Shown here piece after piece: positions 43,638-58,600 of a DNA stretch of 64,000 bases; the first letter of the stretch is position 1; every line of letters starts with the position of its first letter. The notes under the pieces are model-generated. The model made no database searches and had not been told where the DNA came from. It worked only from the letters and a program-made list of their open reading frames with translations. Both the position numbers and the translations under genes were made by a program. The DNA is from Numida meleagris (Eukaryota; Chordata; Aves; Galliformes; Numididae): the NCBI RefSeq assembly GCF_002078875.1, contig NC_034411.1, forward strand, positions 6,080,917-6,144,916, written 5' to 3'.

Positions 43638-46600
43638 CTACAGGGAAGAAATAAGGAAGTCAGCTATGAGTGAATAAAGTCTTGCATTTGAAATGTTTCT
43701 TCCTTTACATTCTGTAAAGGGATTTGCTTCCTTTCTATAGCTGTGCCTGATCGTGCCTTTGTAAACAGTGTGCAAAATTAGGCCCATGAAATCTGTCACT
43801 GTACGGGAGGAAAAATAGATGAATTCTGCACATTTCACTTCCAAGAGTCTCCATTCAATTGATGTCCAAGCATGGAAGGATCTGCAGCCCTGTGGAGAGC
43901 TCACATTCCCCAGCCCAGTGCTTTGCCAGCTACAAAACCAGGTCTTAAAGTCTGATATGACATGAATTTCAGTCTGTTTTTATGTCTGGTAGAACAGCCT
44001 ACACAGGCAGTGAGATGCCAGCACACTTTCTGGCTGGTTATGAGAGTCCATCGCTTCCATGGAGAAAAGAATGCATGGAGTGAATGTTTCTTGTTCCTTG
44101 TAGCAATGCTTAACCATTGCTCTTCCCACAGCTTCTAGTTTTGGGAGGGAACAGAACATGTAGAGTAGCAATTCACTGGCACCACCATTTGTAACCTAAA
44201 GTTTCCATCAAATATTCATAAACTAAAAAGAGAACTCAGCTTATTTTTCTATGGCCAGTTATCTTAACATAGGGATGCCAGGTCAGCATTTTGACAAGTT
44301 TGAACGACTGATAAAGCACAAGATTCCCTGTTGCTACCTTTATCACAGTACCCTCCTCCAGTAATTAAAGAGAACCTAGTAATTAGAAGAATTACTAACT
44401 TGTTGCAAATAGACTGTTTTTGAGTAAAAAAAAAAAAATAATCACTTGTGATTTTTCAGCAGATTGAAAGAATGCACTAAAAACATATAACACAGCTCTT
44501 TCACTATGGTTCCTTACAGTCTGGCATATCTTCCACTGCAGTCACCACGCAGCCCCTCAAGTGGATTGCTCCTAGCGGATCCTCTCCCTGGGGAAGATAT
44601 GAAATCAGTATAAAACACAACACTCCAGAAACTGGTCACATCTCAAAACTGACTACAACTGCACAATGGAAACAAAAAAAAAAAAAAACTTTTGGTGACT
44701 TAGCACTGGTCACCTTAGAAAACCAGGGGATCCTCAGTCAGTGTGATATGAGGAGTAGGGGGGTGCACAAACCTGCAAATAAGTAAGAAATCTCTTTTGG
44801 AATTTGGAATTCAGGATCTGCAGAGTATTTTGCATGTCCTGCATTTCCACTGTATGGAAAGGAAATAAACCTTGTGCCAACTATAAGCTTTCCTTTTCAA
44901 GGTGAAAAGAAGGCTAGTTAGAAAGAAGAGTAGATCTTGGAAGGTTTGGGTTTTTTTTTTAAAAAAGCAAACAAAATACAGCAGGAGCAGTTAGACCTTT
45001 ATCAACTATTTTGCCTTCTTTCACACTTCAAGACTGAAGTGATCAGTCTTCACTGAAGAAGCACTTCTGTTAACAGAAGCCTGAAACAAGCATTTCCTAT
45101 GAGCTGACACTTCAGCCTTGTGGGAGGAAAAGCCAGGAGTGGGAAAATCACACTGAAAATAGAGGTCTAATTCTTCAGTGTTGACTCCCCATTGTATCTA
45201 AGCTGCTTCTGCCAAGCAGGATAGGCACAGAAGTGAACCAGAAGTGAAGTAACCCACAACAGCAGCACTGCTCCTGCAATAGTCCCTGACAAAACAAACA
45301 GTGTTTTGATGACTGAATCCATCCGGGCACTTGCTTTTGAGGGGCAAGTTTTGTCTGCAGTGATGCCTGTTCCTTTCTCAAAACAGCATTTGACCCGTTA
45401 TAATTACTTGAGAAACAAAATGCCACGTCTCAGTCTGACACGGGAAACACCTCATTTATAAACTGCAGAGTGACTGCATTGCCTTCATTTGCTCTTTTCA
45501 ACTTGTTCACTTCCAACTAATCACAGAGAAGGGGTGACAGCACAGTTCAGCACTGACTGTTCCCAGCTCTGGATGTCACTTGCCACCCTGGTGTGCCAGC
45601 CCCCAAAACCATCATTCCCTCTGCTTTTCCAGAGGGCGGCCAGGTAGTGTGAACACAAGTTGCCACTGTCCTGCCTGGCTTATTCTATCACACATTCTAA
45701 AGAAAATACTCCACTCACATTTCTAGAGGAGGGCAGCTTTAAAAATAAACAGAAAACTAACCAAACTACAACTAATAAAAAAATGCAACCCCAAACCAAA
45801 ACCACCAAACAAACAGAAAAATAATTCAAAGTTGACCAAACGTGTCTTACTCCAGCAGGATCATAGTAGTGAAGATACGCAGGGTCCTCTCTCAAAACAA
45901 ACTTTCTCACTTTCCAGTTTTTCCTCCGATGCCCCTAGAAAAATTCAAAAACACCAAGGTCACAAACTGCTCTCCCTGCAAATGCTTACAGCCAGCTTAC
46001 CCACACGAGAGTACGTGCAATAATAAAAGGGGGAAAAATGATATCTTTGGGCAGGAAACATTCACTGCAGAAGGACTTAGGCCTGGGCCTTCTGCATCCC
46101 TCTACTTCTCCTTCACGCTGGCTTTTTTTTTTTTTTGTACAAAGTAAAACATCTTCAACGTGAGAGATACTCCTAAACACATCTCAGAGCCTGGTGGTCA
46201 CAGCATTTACATGAGGTCTGTGATAACAAGGTTTAAATGCTTGCTGCAAAACACAGATGCTAAATGTCTTGCAAGACACCTTTGCCCACTGGCAGGAATG
46301 ATCTGAAGGTCCTCCTCTCCCTGCAAAGAGGACAGCAAAGACAACTTATCTGGCCCAGGCACTCCAGGGGGAGTTCATGGCTGAGAAGATTGAGCAGATA
46401 TAACACCATCACCTGACACAGATGTAGATGCCTCATTGCTATTGGACTAGGATCTGAGCCCAGATGCTTTCTCCACAGCATCCCTGGCTGGATGGTTGGG
46501 GAAGCTTCCATGACAATTTGCAGCCTTCTGGCAATGCCAGTCTGAGACACCCAGCCCTCCTGGGGCACTGCTCCTCATCTCCAGGGGCTGCTCTCAGAGC

Positions 46601-49600
46601 ATGACGTCAGCGTGTGGATTTAGCTGCAAGCAGCACAGGCATCCAAATATTAACAGAAGTCACCTCGGCCTTTAGTCCATCACCTCCAATCAGTGTTGTT
46701 CAAGTGCATTCCAGCTCTGGGAGATCTCATCCTATTGCTCAGTCTGGGCCAGCTGGTGACCTCACAGACTCCTACTGGTCACATGAGCCCTAAGCGTGCA
46801 TGGACTACATCCAGCTCATCTAGTTCTACCCTTTCTTCTTCCTGGAAGATAGGAAATTTCCCCTCCAGTGCATATGACCATCCTGACATTCCCAGCCTGA
46901 ACATGGTGAGTCACCACAAAAACTGCAGGGAAGACAGACTGGGTGACATCCCAGGGAATCAGACCTGGAAGCATTTCAGGAGGCTGAAACGCTCTGACTC
47001 ATTTTACAGCATTCACAAAGTAACTGCAGTAACAGCATTACACAGCAGGTCTAGATTTTCCCCATCCATCACTGCAGTCTTGAAAATACACATTGTCAGC
47101 AGAAGCAGTGGCGCCTACAATGAGCCACAGTTCACTGAAGGTGACCAAATCCAGATTAATTGGTGGAGAAGTGTCATGAACCATTTCCTCTCAGCATTTC
47201 AAAATATTCATTTCTCAATTAACTACTGCTGCTTGCAAAGAAGTTCCTACTAACTAGGCTGAGGTGAATGTGACAGGGTAAATGTTAGCAGAAAGACTCC
47301 TACCTGATTTCTTCTGTTGCTTTTGAGTAACACGGTTGAACAAAAAAAATACAAGTGAATACTACCAAAAAGTACTTATGTTCCCAACAGATATTTTCTG
47401 GTTTCCTTCATTGCACCAGACTTCCAGAGGAAGCAGATACCCTTGCTAAAACACCCCCTACTTCAGCACTCTATTGCACCTAATTAACAGTAAGCTCTCT
47501 TGTTCTATACTAACAGCAGTAAGCCTTACAACTCTGAACAAAAGTCCTACCACTGTGCTACAGGAAGGGTTCTTTGTGTAAAAGGAGAGACAGAGATAAA
47601 AACCTATCAAAGGAAGAGATGGCATAGGCTTATTTTTCTCTTCTTTAAAGCTTTTAAGAGAAGAGTAATCCTGTATCCATCCCAATGAGAGGACAGAAGG
47701 CGTGCGGTACCGACCTGTTTTAGTAAACATCCTTGTTTGACTATTATGCCTCTGAATTCTTCTTTCAGGACCACATCATCATCGCTAGAATTCCCCTCGC
47801 AGAAAAATCCGCTGTCGGGCTGCATGATCACAAGAGAACATCAAGAAGTTGCACAAATGATAAACGTTTATACATAATGTATGGGTGTGGCTTCTCTTTG
47901 TCTTCCTTCCACTCTGTTTTCAGTACCTAAAAAGACCCAATTCTTTTACTGAAAAATATTTCAGTAAAGTTGAGGACCTCTCCAAGTCACAGTGGAAGCA
48001 TTTCAGTGTGAGGACTATGAAAACAGGTCTTAGGGCATCTGAAGAGAGCAGGAGCACCTGCATGCATCGCAGTTTACATGAAGCAAAGCTGGCACAGCCA
48101 ATACACTTTGGGCTGCCCATTCCCCAGCCCAACGTACCTTTCCTCTTCCTACATCCAGCATAGCATCTAAAATTTGGAAAGAAATGTTTCCATCTAGGCT
48201 GTCTTCTCCACACCAGATAATCTGTGATGCTGCTTACTGAAACTACATAGTTAAATGGTATGAATGAAGGCAACCATCTGTACTGCCTGCAGTAAGCTTC
48301 TGTGCTTCCAATTCACATGATAACAAGCCAGGCACTGAGCTGGAGTTACCTCCCTCACACTATGTCGGTACTGAAACAAACTAAAAGCAAGCTGAATGCA
48401 CAATGGCTATCAGTAGTGTCCTGAGTAGCCACAAGCAGCAATGGCTACATGGTTGCCTTCACCAGCACTGCCTGTGCTTCTACTTCTGCACAGGTAAAAT
48501 CTTCCTTCCACAGAGATACTCTAGGAAAACAAACAAAGCAATGGGAAATTCATTTTGATGAAGCAGAGCGATTCTATGAGGCAAGTGTAAATAGAACTGT
48601 AAAAATGAAGCAATTTTACATGACAGTAAGAATACTCTTTCCGAGCATAAGTTCATAAGCCAAGCATTTTTAAAACAGTATTTGACTGTGATTGCGATAT
48701 TGCAAGTTCTTCATATTCTGTGGACTGATTTGAAGAAATAAACTGAAAAGGATGGGTAAGCTACCCAGGACGGGGGGTACGAGGTAGATGTTAAACTTTT
48801 GTTTCTTCACTCATAGGCAAGCTCTGCATGTGTGCATGTGAACTGAGTCAGATCTGATGGCTCTGAGCACAAAAATGTGTTTCCAGCTTGAGCTGCTCCG
48901 AGAAGCCTCATGATGATGAATTACACTCTTCCCTTCCACTGAATCATCAGAGACCTGATGGCCAAATCTTGATCGCTGCTGAAATTACTGGGAACAAAGT
49001 CTACATTAAAAAGAACCCCGCTTGATCTCTGTATTCAGTTCACATTTAGAGTGACAGAAGAACTAACCTGCTTACAAATGTCCAAGTGAGCAGGTTTATT
49101 CTGAGTGTCACAGAGAAAGATATTTAACATGAAACTCTCAATTTCCGTACAACCTTTCCTCCAGGACTTAAGAAATCAAGCTCAAGCCTGAGAAGAGATC
49201 TGCAAACCAGAAACAATGGAAAACTGGTACAACACTCACAAAGTAGTAATAGGCATCGCAGAGATCCAAGAAAGGGGTGTCTGACAGCCCCTCAGCTGCA
49301 GCCTTGGATGTATCTCCTGCAGGCTGTAGGTAGCCTTCATTCAAGAGGGAAGAGGCAAGCATGAGGCCTTCCTTGCGATTTCGGATGGAGTTGCTGGACA
49401 CCAGCCAGTCAATCACAGAAGTGCCTGGTTATAAAGAAACAAACAATATCAGCCACAAACCAAGACGAAGACACAGAAACCTTATTAAAAAAAAAAAACA
49501 AACAAAAAACATAAGCAAGAAGTCCACTCCATCTAAACATCCATTTCCTGAAAGATATTCTCAGTGATAATGCAGAGAGTTAATCTGCAAAGGTGCCTGG

Positions 49601-52600
49601 GTCATCCAGTGAGGTACAGCCAATCCAACTGATGTCACAGGCTAATACAACTGTACTTCTGGGAGATAAGACCTGGAAGATGCAGGGCTGAGCTGGGAAG
49701 CTTCAGCAGTAGAGACTGGAGAAGCACTAATGACAGCCAAGCCAGGAGAAGACAGTCTTCCAAGCTGCTGTGTTACTGATGCAGTGTTATAGAAAGAGAT
49801 TGACATTCAAGGTTAGCATCCACAGACTTGACTTGGAGCAGGACAGGAGTTAAAACACAGTAAAACTTCAGAGAGAAATCGTTGTTCTGGAATAGCTTCA
49901 CACAACTTTCTGGAAAGACCGATTTCAATCTCGCAGGTGCTGGCTTGATTTTCTTTTCTTCACTGTGACTGTATCTGAACATTCTCAAGCTTCATCCTTT
50001 GAGCATCTCCTATGATGGTCAAGATGCCCTCTGCCAGGCTTTCCTCTCAAACTTTCTTCCCAAACCGTACTCGAAAGAGCTTAGAGCTGTTTGAATCTAT
50101 CTTTAGACTCTTAGCCCTGTGCTCTTTTTATTGAATGAAAAAACAGGACAAGAGCTCCTTACCTGTAAAGCAGTGATTGAACACTTTTTTATCTTTTTCC
50201 AGCTTCAACTCCTTTATTCCCTTTTCAGGATCTTTCATTGAGAGGTACAAAGCACTGTGCATAAAACAAACAACAAAAACTGTAAGCAAATAAAAATTCA
50301 TATCCAGCTGCTACAGAAATATTCTCTTTCACAGGAACTTCACATTTTGCTAGCACAGTGATCTCTGCAGGGCTACAGCATGACTTACTGTTTTTCTCCT
50401 GAAATGTTTTCCGTGCAAACCATCCCCATCACAAATGCAGGAACAGAAGAGTAAGTGCACCAAGGGCTCACCATACCCCCATTTTGAGTCTGTTCCAACT
50501 TGTGATGATGTAGTGTGAACCTCCTGAGGAGGCTCCTTCACTGGTCAAGAAATGCTCGCTGCTTTGCTCTGTTCTTCCAAAGGTCCTCAGCTGAGCTGAA
50601 AGCCTGTGACTGGGACACCCCTAAAGCCTATATGCGCTCAGAGGCCCTGAGTAACCTCAGTGACTCCTGGTCTGACTTCCTTCCTCCCATTTGCTTTTCA
50701 CTTGCTCAAAACTAATTCCCTGAGGCTCTGAAATGAGAAGAAGGACAAACACTAAGTGTCACAGGCTAAATTATTCAGCTTTTTATTCACTCAGGCTGAT
50801 CCTCTGATTAATCCAGTGAAGACAGATTTAGCTGGATCTTTGCCCCATGCAGTTTCACTGTCCTCTAAGAAGGACCACAGGCTCACTTGTATCTTTGTTT
50901 TTGCTGCTCAGAGACAAATATCACATTTTTTTTTTCTTCCAAGTACTGACAAACAGATGGCTTCTTGAATGTGCCCTTTATCTCTCCTTCTCCCTTTGCC
51001 AGTTTCCAAGTTCTCTGGCAGGCACTCCCTCATCATCATGCAAAAACTATTGCTAACAGTAACGTTTGCCCAAAGATCAAATAAATGTGAAAACACTTTC
51101 ACATTGAATTCCATGCTGTATAAAAATGCTTCTCTTAAAAGAATCTCACGTTGCACTGCAATGTACTCAGAAGCCTCTTCATAAGCAAAATCCTTTGACA
51201 AATTAGCTTGTTTTTATAAAAGATGATGTATTAAAAAAGATCTTCCCAGTTCTCACCACATGTTATTTTCTGCCATGCTGAAACTGTCAGCTATGCAGAA
51301 AGGGCTCCAAGGGAAACTGGATAGGTAGCACGGACCGACATGCTAATAGCTCTTCCACACTGAGGTTACATATCTGCCATTGCCTGCAGGTGGAAGTAAA
51401 CAGAGGAGCAGAGCTACAAGAACACACCTCAAGTTGATTGTTTCAGGCAGTCTGATGGATTTTCTTGTGGATTTCCTGGCAAATCTCTGACCTCCATCTA
51501 TGCACTGAATTGCCTTCTTGATATCTCGTACCCAAGCATCTCTCTCTTCCAGGTAGGAGGCTTGAAAGAAGTGGTCCTGCTGCTTGGCTGCAGTGAGCTT
51601 GAAGACAAACTGGAAGGATAAACAATATTTTTTCAAGTTACTTTAGTGCAGCTGGTTGGGTTTGGTATCACCATGGCATACAGCCTACCTAAGGGGCTTT
51701 GGAGAATGCCCTAGGGCCACAGTAGAATAAAATAGTTCTAAATAAAAACATGAACAGGCAGTGCAGACAATAGACTCCTTTTGTTACTTTCCAGCTAGCA
51801 CTAATGACGTCGGCAAAAAAGAGTGGCACTGATATAGCTGGTGATCTTAACATTTGCTGGGAAGTTCAGCATAGCTGAAAGATTGAAGAACCCATCCCCC
51901 GCAAGCTTACATTGGGTGTAAGCCTGTCTTACTGTTTAGAGATGTGGTCAGTCTGGAGGAGACACAACAACAGAAACAACAGACCACGTCATACTACTTA
52001 GAGGGAAGAAAAGAACACAGTCACATCAGAGGGTAGCTGCACACGTTTGCAGTCTAGCACACTTGTAAGGGCTTGGTAGGGAAATGATAAATCCAACTCT
52101 TACACGTACATCATGATCACTGCCTCTCTAAACACACTGACCCCATTGGAAGGCCTGTATTTCCACAAATTGAGAACAGATCATTTAAAGGCAGGAAAAA
52201 AAAAATGAACAACACCAACTTGGAAAAAACCTCAAAGTTCAGACCATTTGATCTTGCTTTCATCCAGTGATCTTTCAGATGGAAAATCCAGGTCAAATTA
52301 CTCAGCCAAGAGGGCTTCCGTTTCCTCTAAAATACAACTCCCCCTAAGAGGAACTGTTCTCTTCTCCATAGTCGTACAAGAATGAAAAGACTCAGCGGGC
52401 AATTAAAAACATCAAGCTAACAAGGGAGCAAACAGCATGGATCCATGGGGACAAGTACAGACTATCAGTAAAGGTCACAGAGCAGAGTGATTCATTTCTT
52501 CATTTACTGCAATGAAATCGAAACTCTGAATGATTCTACTGAAGCCTGCTTTTGTAAATGGCACAATTCTGAACATCCTAAATAGGAATCTTGCAGACTG

Positions 52601-55600
52601 GTGCTGGTGGAAACCATTCTGATGGCTTGAAACCATGCAGAAGTCCCAATGATTTTTGTGGAAGAGATTTCAAAACTGTAAAGCAATGGACATTCAAAAA
52701 CTTCAAAGTAACAATTTCTAATCTGACACTGTTCATATTTCCAGCAACAGCCACTTTTTGATTATGTAGTAAAGAGGTACGACCTGAAAACCAGTGTATG
52801 CTACATGTGAAAAAAAAACCAGGCAGATCTGTGTAAGTCCCAGTATCAAGGAATAATGCTAATACACCAGATTACCAGGAGACAAGCATTAAATCCAGCT
52901 ACTGCCAAATGAAGAATCATCATTCTCTATGCTGAGGATCTGAGAAGCAACAGACAGCAAAATGCTGAATAAGAGTTTTCATTTCTAGTACAAAGAGGAC
53001 TCTTGGAAAGCTCTTTCTCCAAACTCTCAGTTCCAGAAAGTTAGGCCACTCTGCTGGGCACCCAGGCTTCCTCTGAAGCAGGTGAAGAGGCTGAGCCTTC
53101 AATCCTAGAAGTGAACAAACCCCTTTCTGGAGATGTATATCTATTTGTGCTTTTGAGAAAATTAAAGCATCAGCTTGAACTAAACACCAACACTTTATCT
53201 AAAGGAATCCCACTATAAGGGATATACATGAGAATGCTATCCAGAGAAAAAAGAGAAAAAGGAGGAATATAGCAGGATTAACATCACACTGAACAAAGAT
53301 AAAGATTCAGATAAGACCAGTACACGCTGATGAGCGCATTTTGCAATAAAAATCTTGAAATATGCAGTCACAGCCTCTTCTAAACAAGCTTTATCTGTTT
53401 AACAAATCCAAGATTGCTTCTTTTCCCCTCAGCAGCTGCTTTTTGCAACTGATTTACCAAACTAAGGGTGCTGGTGACATACACCCCTGAGGCTTCAGAT
53501 TGTATCACTGCATCAGGGCCTACCTGACTCAAAAAGCTGAAATCTGATCAAGTGAACACAGAAGTCTGCTCATAGCTTGATATTCCCTGCCCCAACGTGA
53601 AACCAGGTAAGACTAGACTTAAAACAGACCTAAGGAGAATTCTCACTCCTTCCCCTACAGTAGTCTTCACCTAAAACTATACTTCCATTTTTATGGATAT
53701 ATGAATGCACTAGTTCATTCATACTGCTAAACCAGAACAACCCCCATAAGCAGCAGAACTGTATGTTTTAGCATGTAATTAACTAGAACGTACAATGCAA
53801 TACAGAGGCTTTGAATTCAGCTCTATAACAAAGTTGTAAAATATCCAAAAATAAAGTTCCTATATTTTCAAGGAATATATGCAGTAATTTAATCACGTTG
53901 GGCAGTAACTGCTTGCAAGAACAATCTCAACAACAACATTGCTTGTATGAATGAGTATGTTGCAGTTTTGACTGTTTGGGAAGTGCTAATTTGCAGAGAA
54001 CGTGTATCTTCAAGCTTGCTGATCTATGCACTTGCAGAGGGATCTCACTGACCTTACAAAGAGGATCTGCTCCAACACCTGAAGAAGTCATTGGGGTCAC
54101 TTCCACTGACTTTCAACAAACAGCATCAGATCCTACTTATGAAAAGGCATTTTGGGTGCCTTGTTCCTCTGATCTGACACTGAACACTTCAGACCCCTCT
54201 GCCTATTTTGGGAGTGCACATGGAGCCATTACAGAACAATACTGATTTTATCAGGACTTAAAAATCACAAAAAACTTGTCTAGAAAATAACGCTTCATGA
54301 GAAAAAATGAATTTCTAGTACTGTATTGTAGGATCTGATACTCTAGAACATAGTATCCTCCTCCCCATGTATAGAACATTGTTTGGTTCTAATTCTGCCA
54401 GTTTAAAACTTATACAGACATACTGTGTTCCTTTATTTGTTTATTTAATGTTCCTGCCCCATGCTCTAGTCCCTGGATGTAATTATACTAAATCTTCATT
54501 GCTCAAGGTTTGCAAAAGAGGTGAAGTCAAGTGCAATAATGCAGAGCTCTGGGCTTGCAGTCATACAGTCCACTGCCATGCAGCCATGCTTGCTGAAGCA
54601 GAAGGTCAGATCCAAACCTGCAGACGTTAACAGCAAGACTTGCCCAGCCTTGCCTAAGGTTGAGTAGGACAGGAGCTGTTAGCAAGAAGGAAGTAGATGG
54701 CTTTGGTCTCAAGTGTTCCTGAATCAATTGAATGCTCTCCCTTGCCAGCTCAGGTATTGCAGTAGCTGAGATAAGGATGGGACAGTGATGCACAATCATA
54801 AAATTCTCCTTCCAGATACAACAGTACGGTCCCCTCTTGGACTAAATGCATCACTCATTGATCATACAAATCCTGTTTTACCGACACGTATTTTTCAGGA
54901 ACTCTATGACAAAATAAGTATTCTTACACATTCATTTTCCTGCTTTTTAATTTTCTTTCAAACAAGACTCTGAATTTATAAATATCATGATCTGGGCATC
55001 TTATTGGGAACTCAGACCTTACCTGTTCGCTTGCTTTGCTTCCCCACAGAGAGCCCAAATGCATAGCATCATTTTAATCTAATTTCTCCAAATCAGTTTT
55101 GGTTTTTCACTCCCTCCAAGTAAACACGTAGCTCTTAGTCATGTGCAAAAGCTCTACACATAACTACACAATGTGCAAATAAAACAGATTATATGAAGTA
55201 CATGAGGTCAGGTAGTTACGAAATGGTAACGGAACAGTTTGGAATCACAGCTTTTTTAGGGCATTCGTATCACAGCATTTATTTCCCCCCCATCCAAGTA
55301 AGCTAGTCAGTGCTCTTTGGCAATAACTACATTTTTCAAGAGCTCATGAAACAGTTTACCACAATTTTTTCCCCGCAGCTATTGGCACCGTGAGAATACA
55401 ATTTAGATACACTATGAATTAGAAATAAAAAAAAAAAAGTTTTCTGAACTGCTCCTCTTGAAATATCTTGAGTTGTTCCTCAAGCAGTCACACCTTTCAA
55501 GCGCTACACAAGACCAAGCCTGCTTGTGACCTTCTAAGACAAATGAGAGTGATCAGCAGGATATGAATAAGGAACCTAACTACCAGCCTTGTGTCCTTCT

Positions 55601-58600
55601 AATGCATTCAGGAGTTTAAGTATACTGTCAATCACAGTTATTAGTAAAAGAAGTACTTACCATTCTTTTGCCGAAATCTTGGCAAGGGCTGTTGATGGTG
55701 CTTCCTTTCAGTGGGATCATCCCTTTGGGGCTGTTGTCAGACTTCCGCTTGTAGAATTCAATTCCATCTTCTAAGAGCACGACCCACATCGGCTTCCAGG
55801 TATTAAACATGCTACCCTGCATTGAGAAATCACTGTGTATATTTTGTCCCATAAATCACTGTTCATATCATATCCATTGAAGACATGATCTTCTACAGAA
55901 CATCTGACCCTAAAATAACCACCATGTCTCAAGGGGAACACTAAACCACAACCACACCCATCTTACTTTACAGTTAAAACACACTGCTGTCATTCTTCTG
56001 ACCACCATTTACTTCCTCTTCCAGTTGCCCCACTTGCGAGTTTTTCCAACATTTTCCCAGTAGGTGTTTCTTTTCAGAATCAGTTCGTCCCAGCCACATT
56101 CATTCAAGATGACGTAGTGGCAATACCAGGAGCAATCCTCAAAAATTGCAGATGTGAACTGATGCGTTAAGACTTTCCCATTAACTCTGAGTGTCCTGTG
56201 CTGTATTTAAGGACTTGATGCTACAGAACAGTCAGTTCATGAGGCCTGGCCGTCAGATAAGAAACCAGACAACAGTGGGATCGAATGTACCCTCAGCAGT
56301 TTGCAGATGACACCAAGCTGTGTGGTGTGGCTGGCACACTTGAGAGACAGAATGCCACCCAGAGAAACCTAGACAGGCAGAGCAGTGGGCCCAGGAGAAC
56401 CTCATGACATTCAAGAAAGCCAAGTGCAAGGTCTTGCACCTGGATTGTGGCAACCCCCGCCATCAGTACAAGTTGGGGGATATAAGGATAGAGCACAGCC
56501 CTGTCAAAAAGCACTTGGAGGTACTGCTGGATGGCAGCTGGACCTGAGCCAGTACTGTGCCCTCGCAGCCCAGAGAGCCAACTGCATCCTGGGCTGCATC
56601 CAAAGCAGCGCAGCCAGCAGGGTGAGGGAGGGGATCTGCCCCTTTGCTCTGCGCTGTGAGATCTCACCTGGAGCACTGCATCCAGATGTGGAGTGCTCAG
56701 TACAGGAGAGACATGGAGCTGTTGGAGCGTGTCCAGAGGAGGGCCACAAAAATGATCCCAGGGATGGAACAGCTCCCTCTGAGGACAGGCTGAGAGAGCT
56801 GGGGCTGAGCAGCCTGGAGAAGGGAAGGCTACTGTTGGTATCTAGAGGGGGCTATAAAAAAAAAAAAAAAAAAAAAAAAGGGGCACAGACTCATTAGCAG
56901 GGTCTGCATGATAAGATATGGGGAAATGGTTTCAAACTAAAAGAGGGGAGACTTAGATGGGATGTAAGGATGAAGTTTTTTTTTTTTTTTATGCTAAGGA
57001 TATTGAAACACTGGAACAGGTTGCCCATTGCCAGAGCCTGGGCAATCTGATCTAGCTGTAGACGTCCCTGTTCATTGCAGGGGGATTGGACTAGGTGTAC
57101 TTTAATGGTCCCTTCTAACTCAAGTGATTCTATGATTCTAAGATCTCAGAGGATTTCTGGACTTAAGCAAATAGTAGCGAGTAGTTTAAGGTTCTTGGGG
57201 TGCAGATCCCTAACTGCTGTGGTGAGAATTTGAGGTGCTTCATTTCATCTTTTAAAGTCTTTAACTTCCTGTTTCTGAATCAGTTCTTAGCTACAAGAGA
57301 TATAGAGAAAGCCAGAGCCAGATCCTACATATAATTAAATATATGGCCAAAGTCTTAGGGCCTCAGAGAGGAATGATCTGTTTTTCTGTGCTCAGTTAAC
57401 ATGATTAAGCGCTAGGATTATTAAGAATGTGGTGCTCTAGCTAGCTTAGTTCTCTGGTCCTGCCTGCAAACAGCCTTAAAAACAGTCACAATCCCAGACA
57501 TCTAAGTGACTCACTTCTCAGCCAAATGGACATTTAGGGACGCTGAATATCAACAGTTTCTCTGAAGAGTTACTGAAGAACATCAGATATTTGTGGGCAC
57601 CGAATTCTTCAAAAAAATATTAGTTGTCCTTAGTCCTTCTGGCACAAAGAGAGACCCCAGTTTATCCTCCCTCGCTACCATGGTGGCTGGATAGCATTAA
57701 AGCTGCAGATAGAAGCCAGGCAGACACCATCACGCAGTGCAAAGTGGCTTGTTTTGATTTTCAAACATGAGAGAGAGACAGCGCTAGCTGCATTTGCATT
57801 TCTACACAAGTGAATGGGACAGAAAAACCATCTTCCTTTCTTCCCACCCCACCACCCCCTAAACACAGCCTTTCTCAATTACATCCTTCTTTCTGCTCTA
57901 CCTTCCATGGCCTTTCACACTCTGAATCAGATCTTATGTTCAACTACAGGGTGAAGAGGGAAAAGAGAAAACGGTCAGCAGAGGTGTTACTAAGAATGGG
58001 ACCGGCTCCCAGCCTCTGCAGCCCTCACTGGAAGTAGAAAGTTCCCCACGAGTGAATGCTACCTTCCAAAAGAAAAACCACTGTGCTGGGGGCTTTCTAG
58101 AAACCCAGCTGAACAGGGAGCTACGAAGAAGAGTCTCACTTGGATGTGGATTACACACAGGGATTGAATGCTGTTTCCTTTAGATTTTTTGCTTGTTTTT
58201 GTTTAAGCTGTACGAATTTATCATTTCTGGAGAACCCAAGTGGACCCACAGGTTGATTTTCTGCTAAGGAATCAATTAAGATGGTGAGCCAAGACTTGAA
58301 CCACTGCACATTCCTTTTATTTGCCAGTTTGTCACATCTTATGATACTTCTGCAATTACTTCCTGAAGATTCTGACGTACCCTGCCGATGGAAGCCACTG
58401 CACAGCTGGCAGCTTCACATCCACTGTCAGCAAGCCCAAACATGGTCATAGTGGTCTTGGCTAAAACAGCTCATGAAAGACAAACAAGAAGGATGCTGGA
58501 TTTCATTTTCTTAGACTAAAAAAGTCAAATCAGCTCCCCTGCTTCAAAAACTTCAGATAAAGATGGATGTTCCCTGAATTGGTCTCTGAAATCATTAGCT

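Noticed and set aside
56385..56897. 170-codon plus-strand frame ending in a lysine run
   Set aside because: It is a broken CR1 reading frame running into the 24-A tract.
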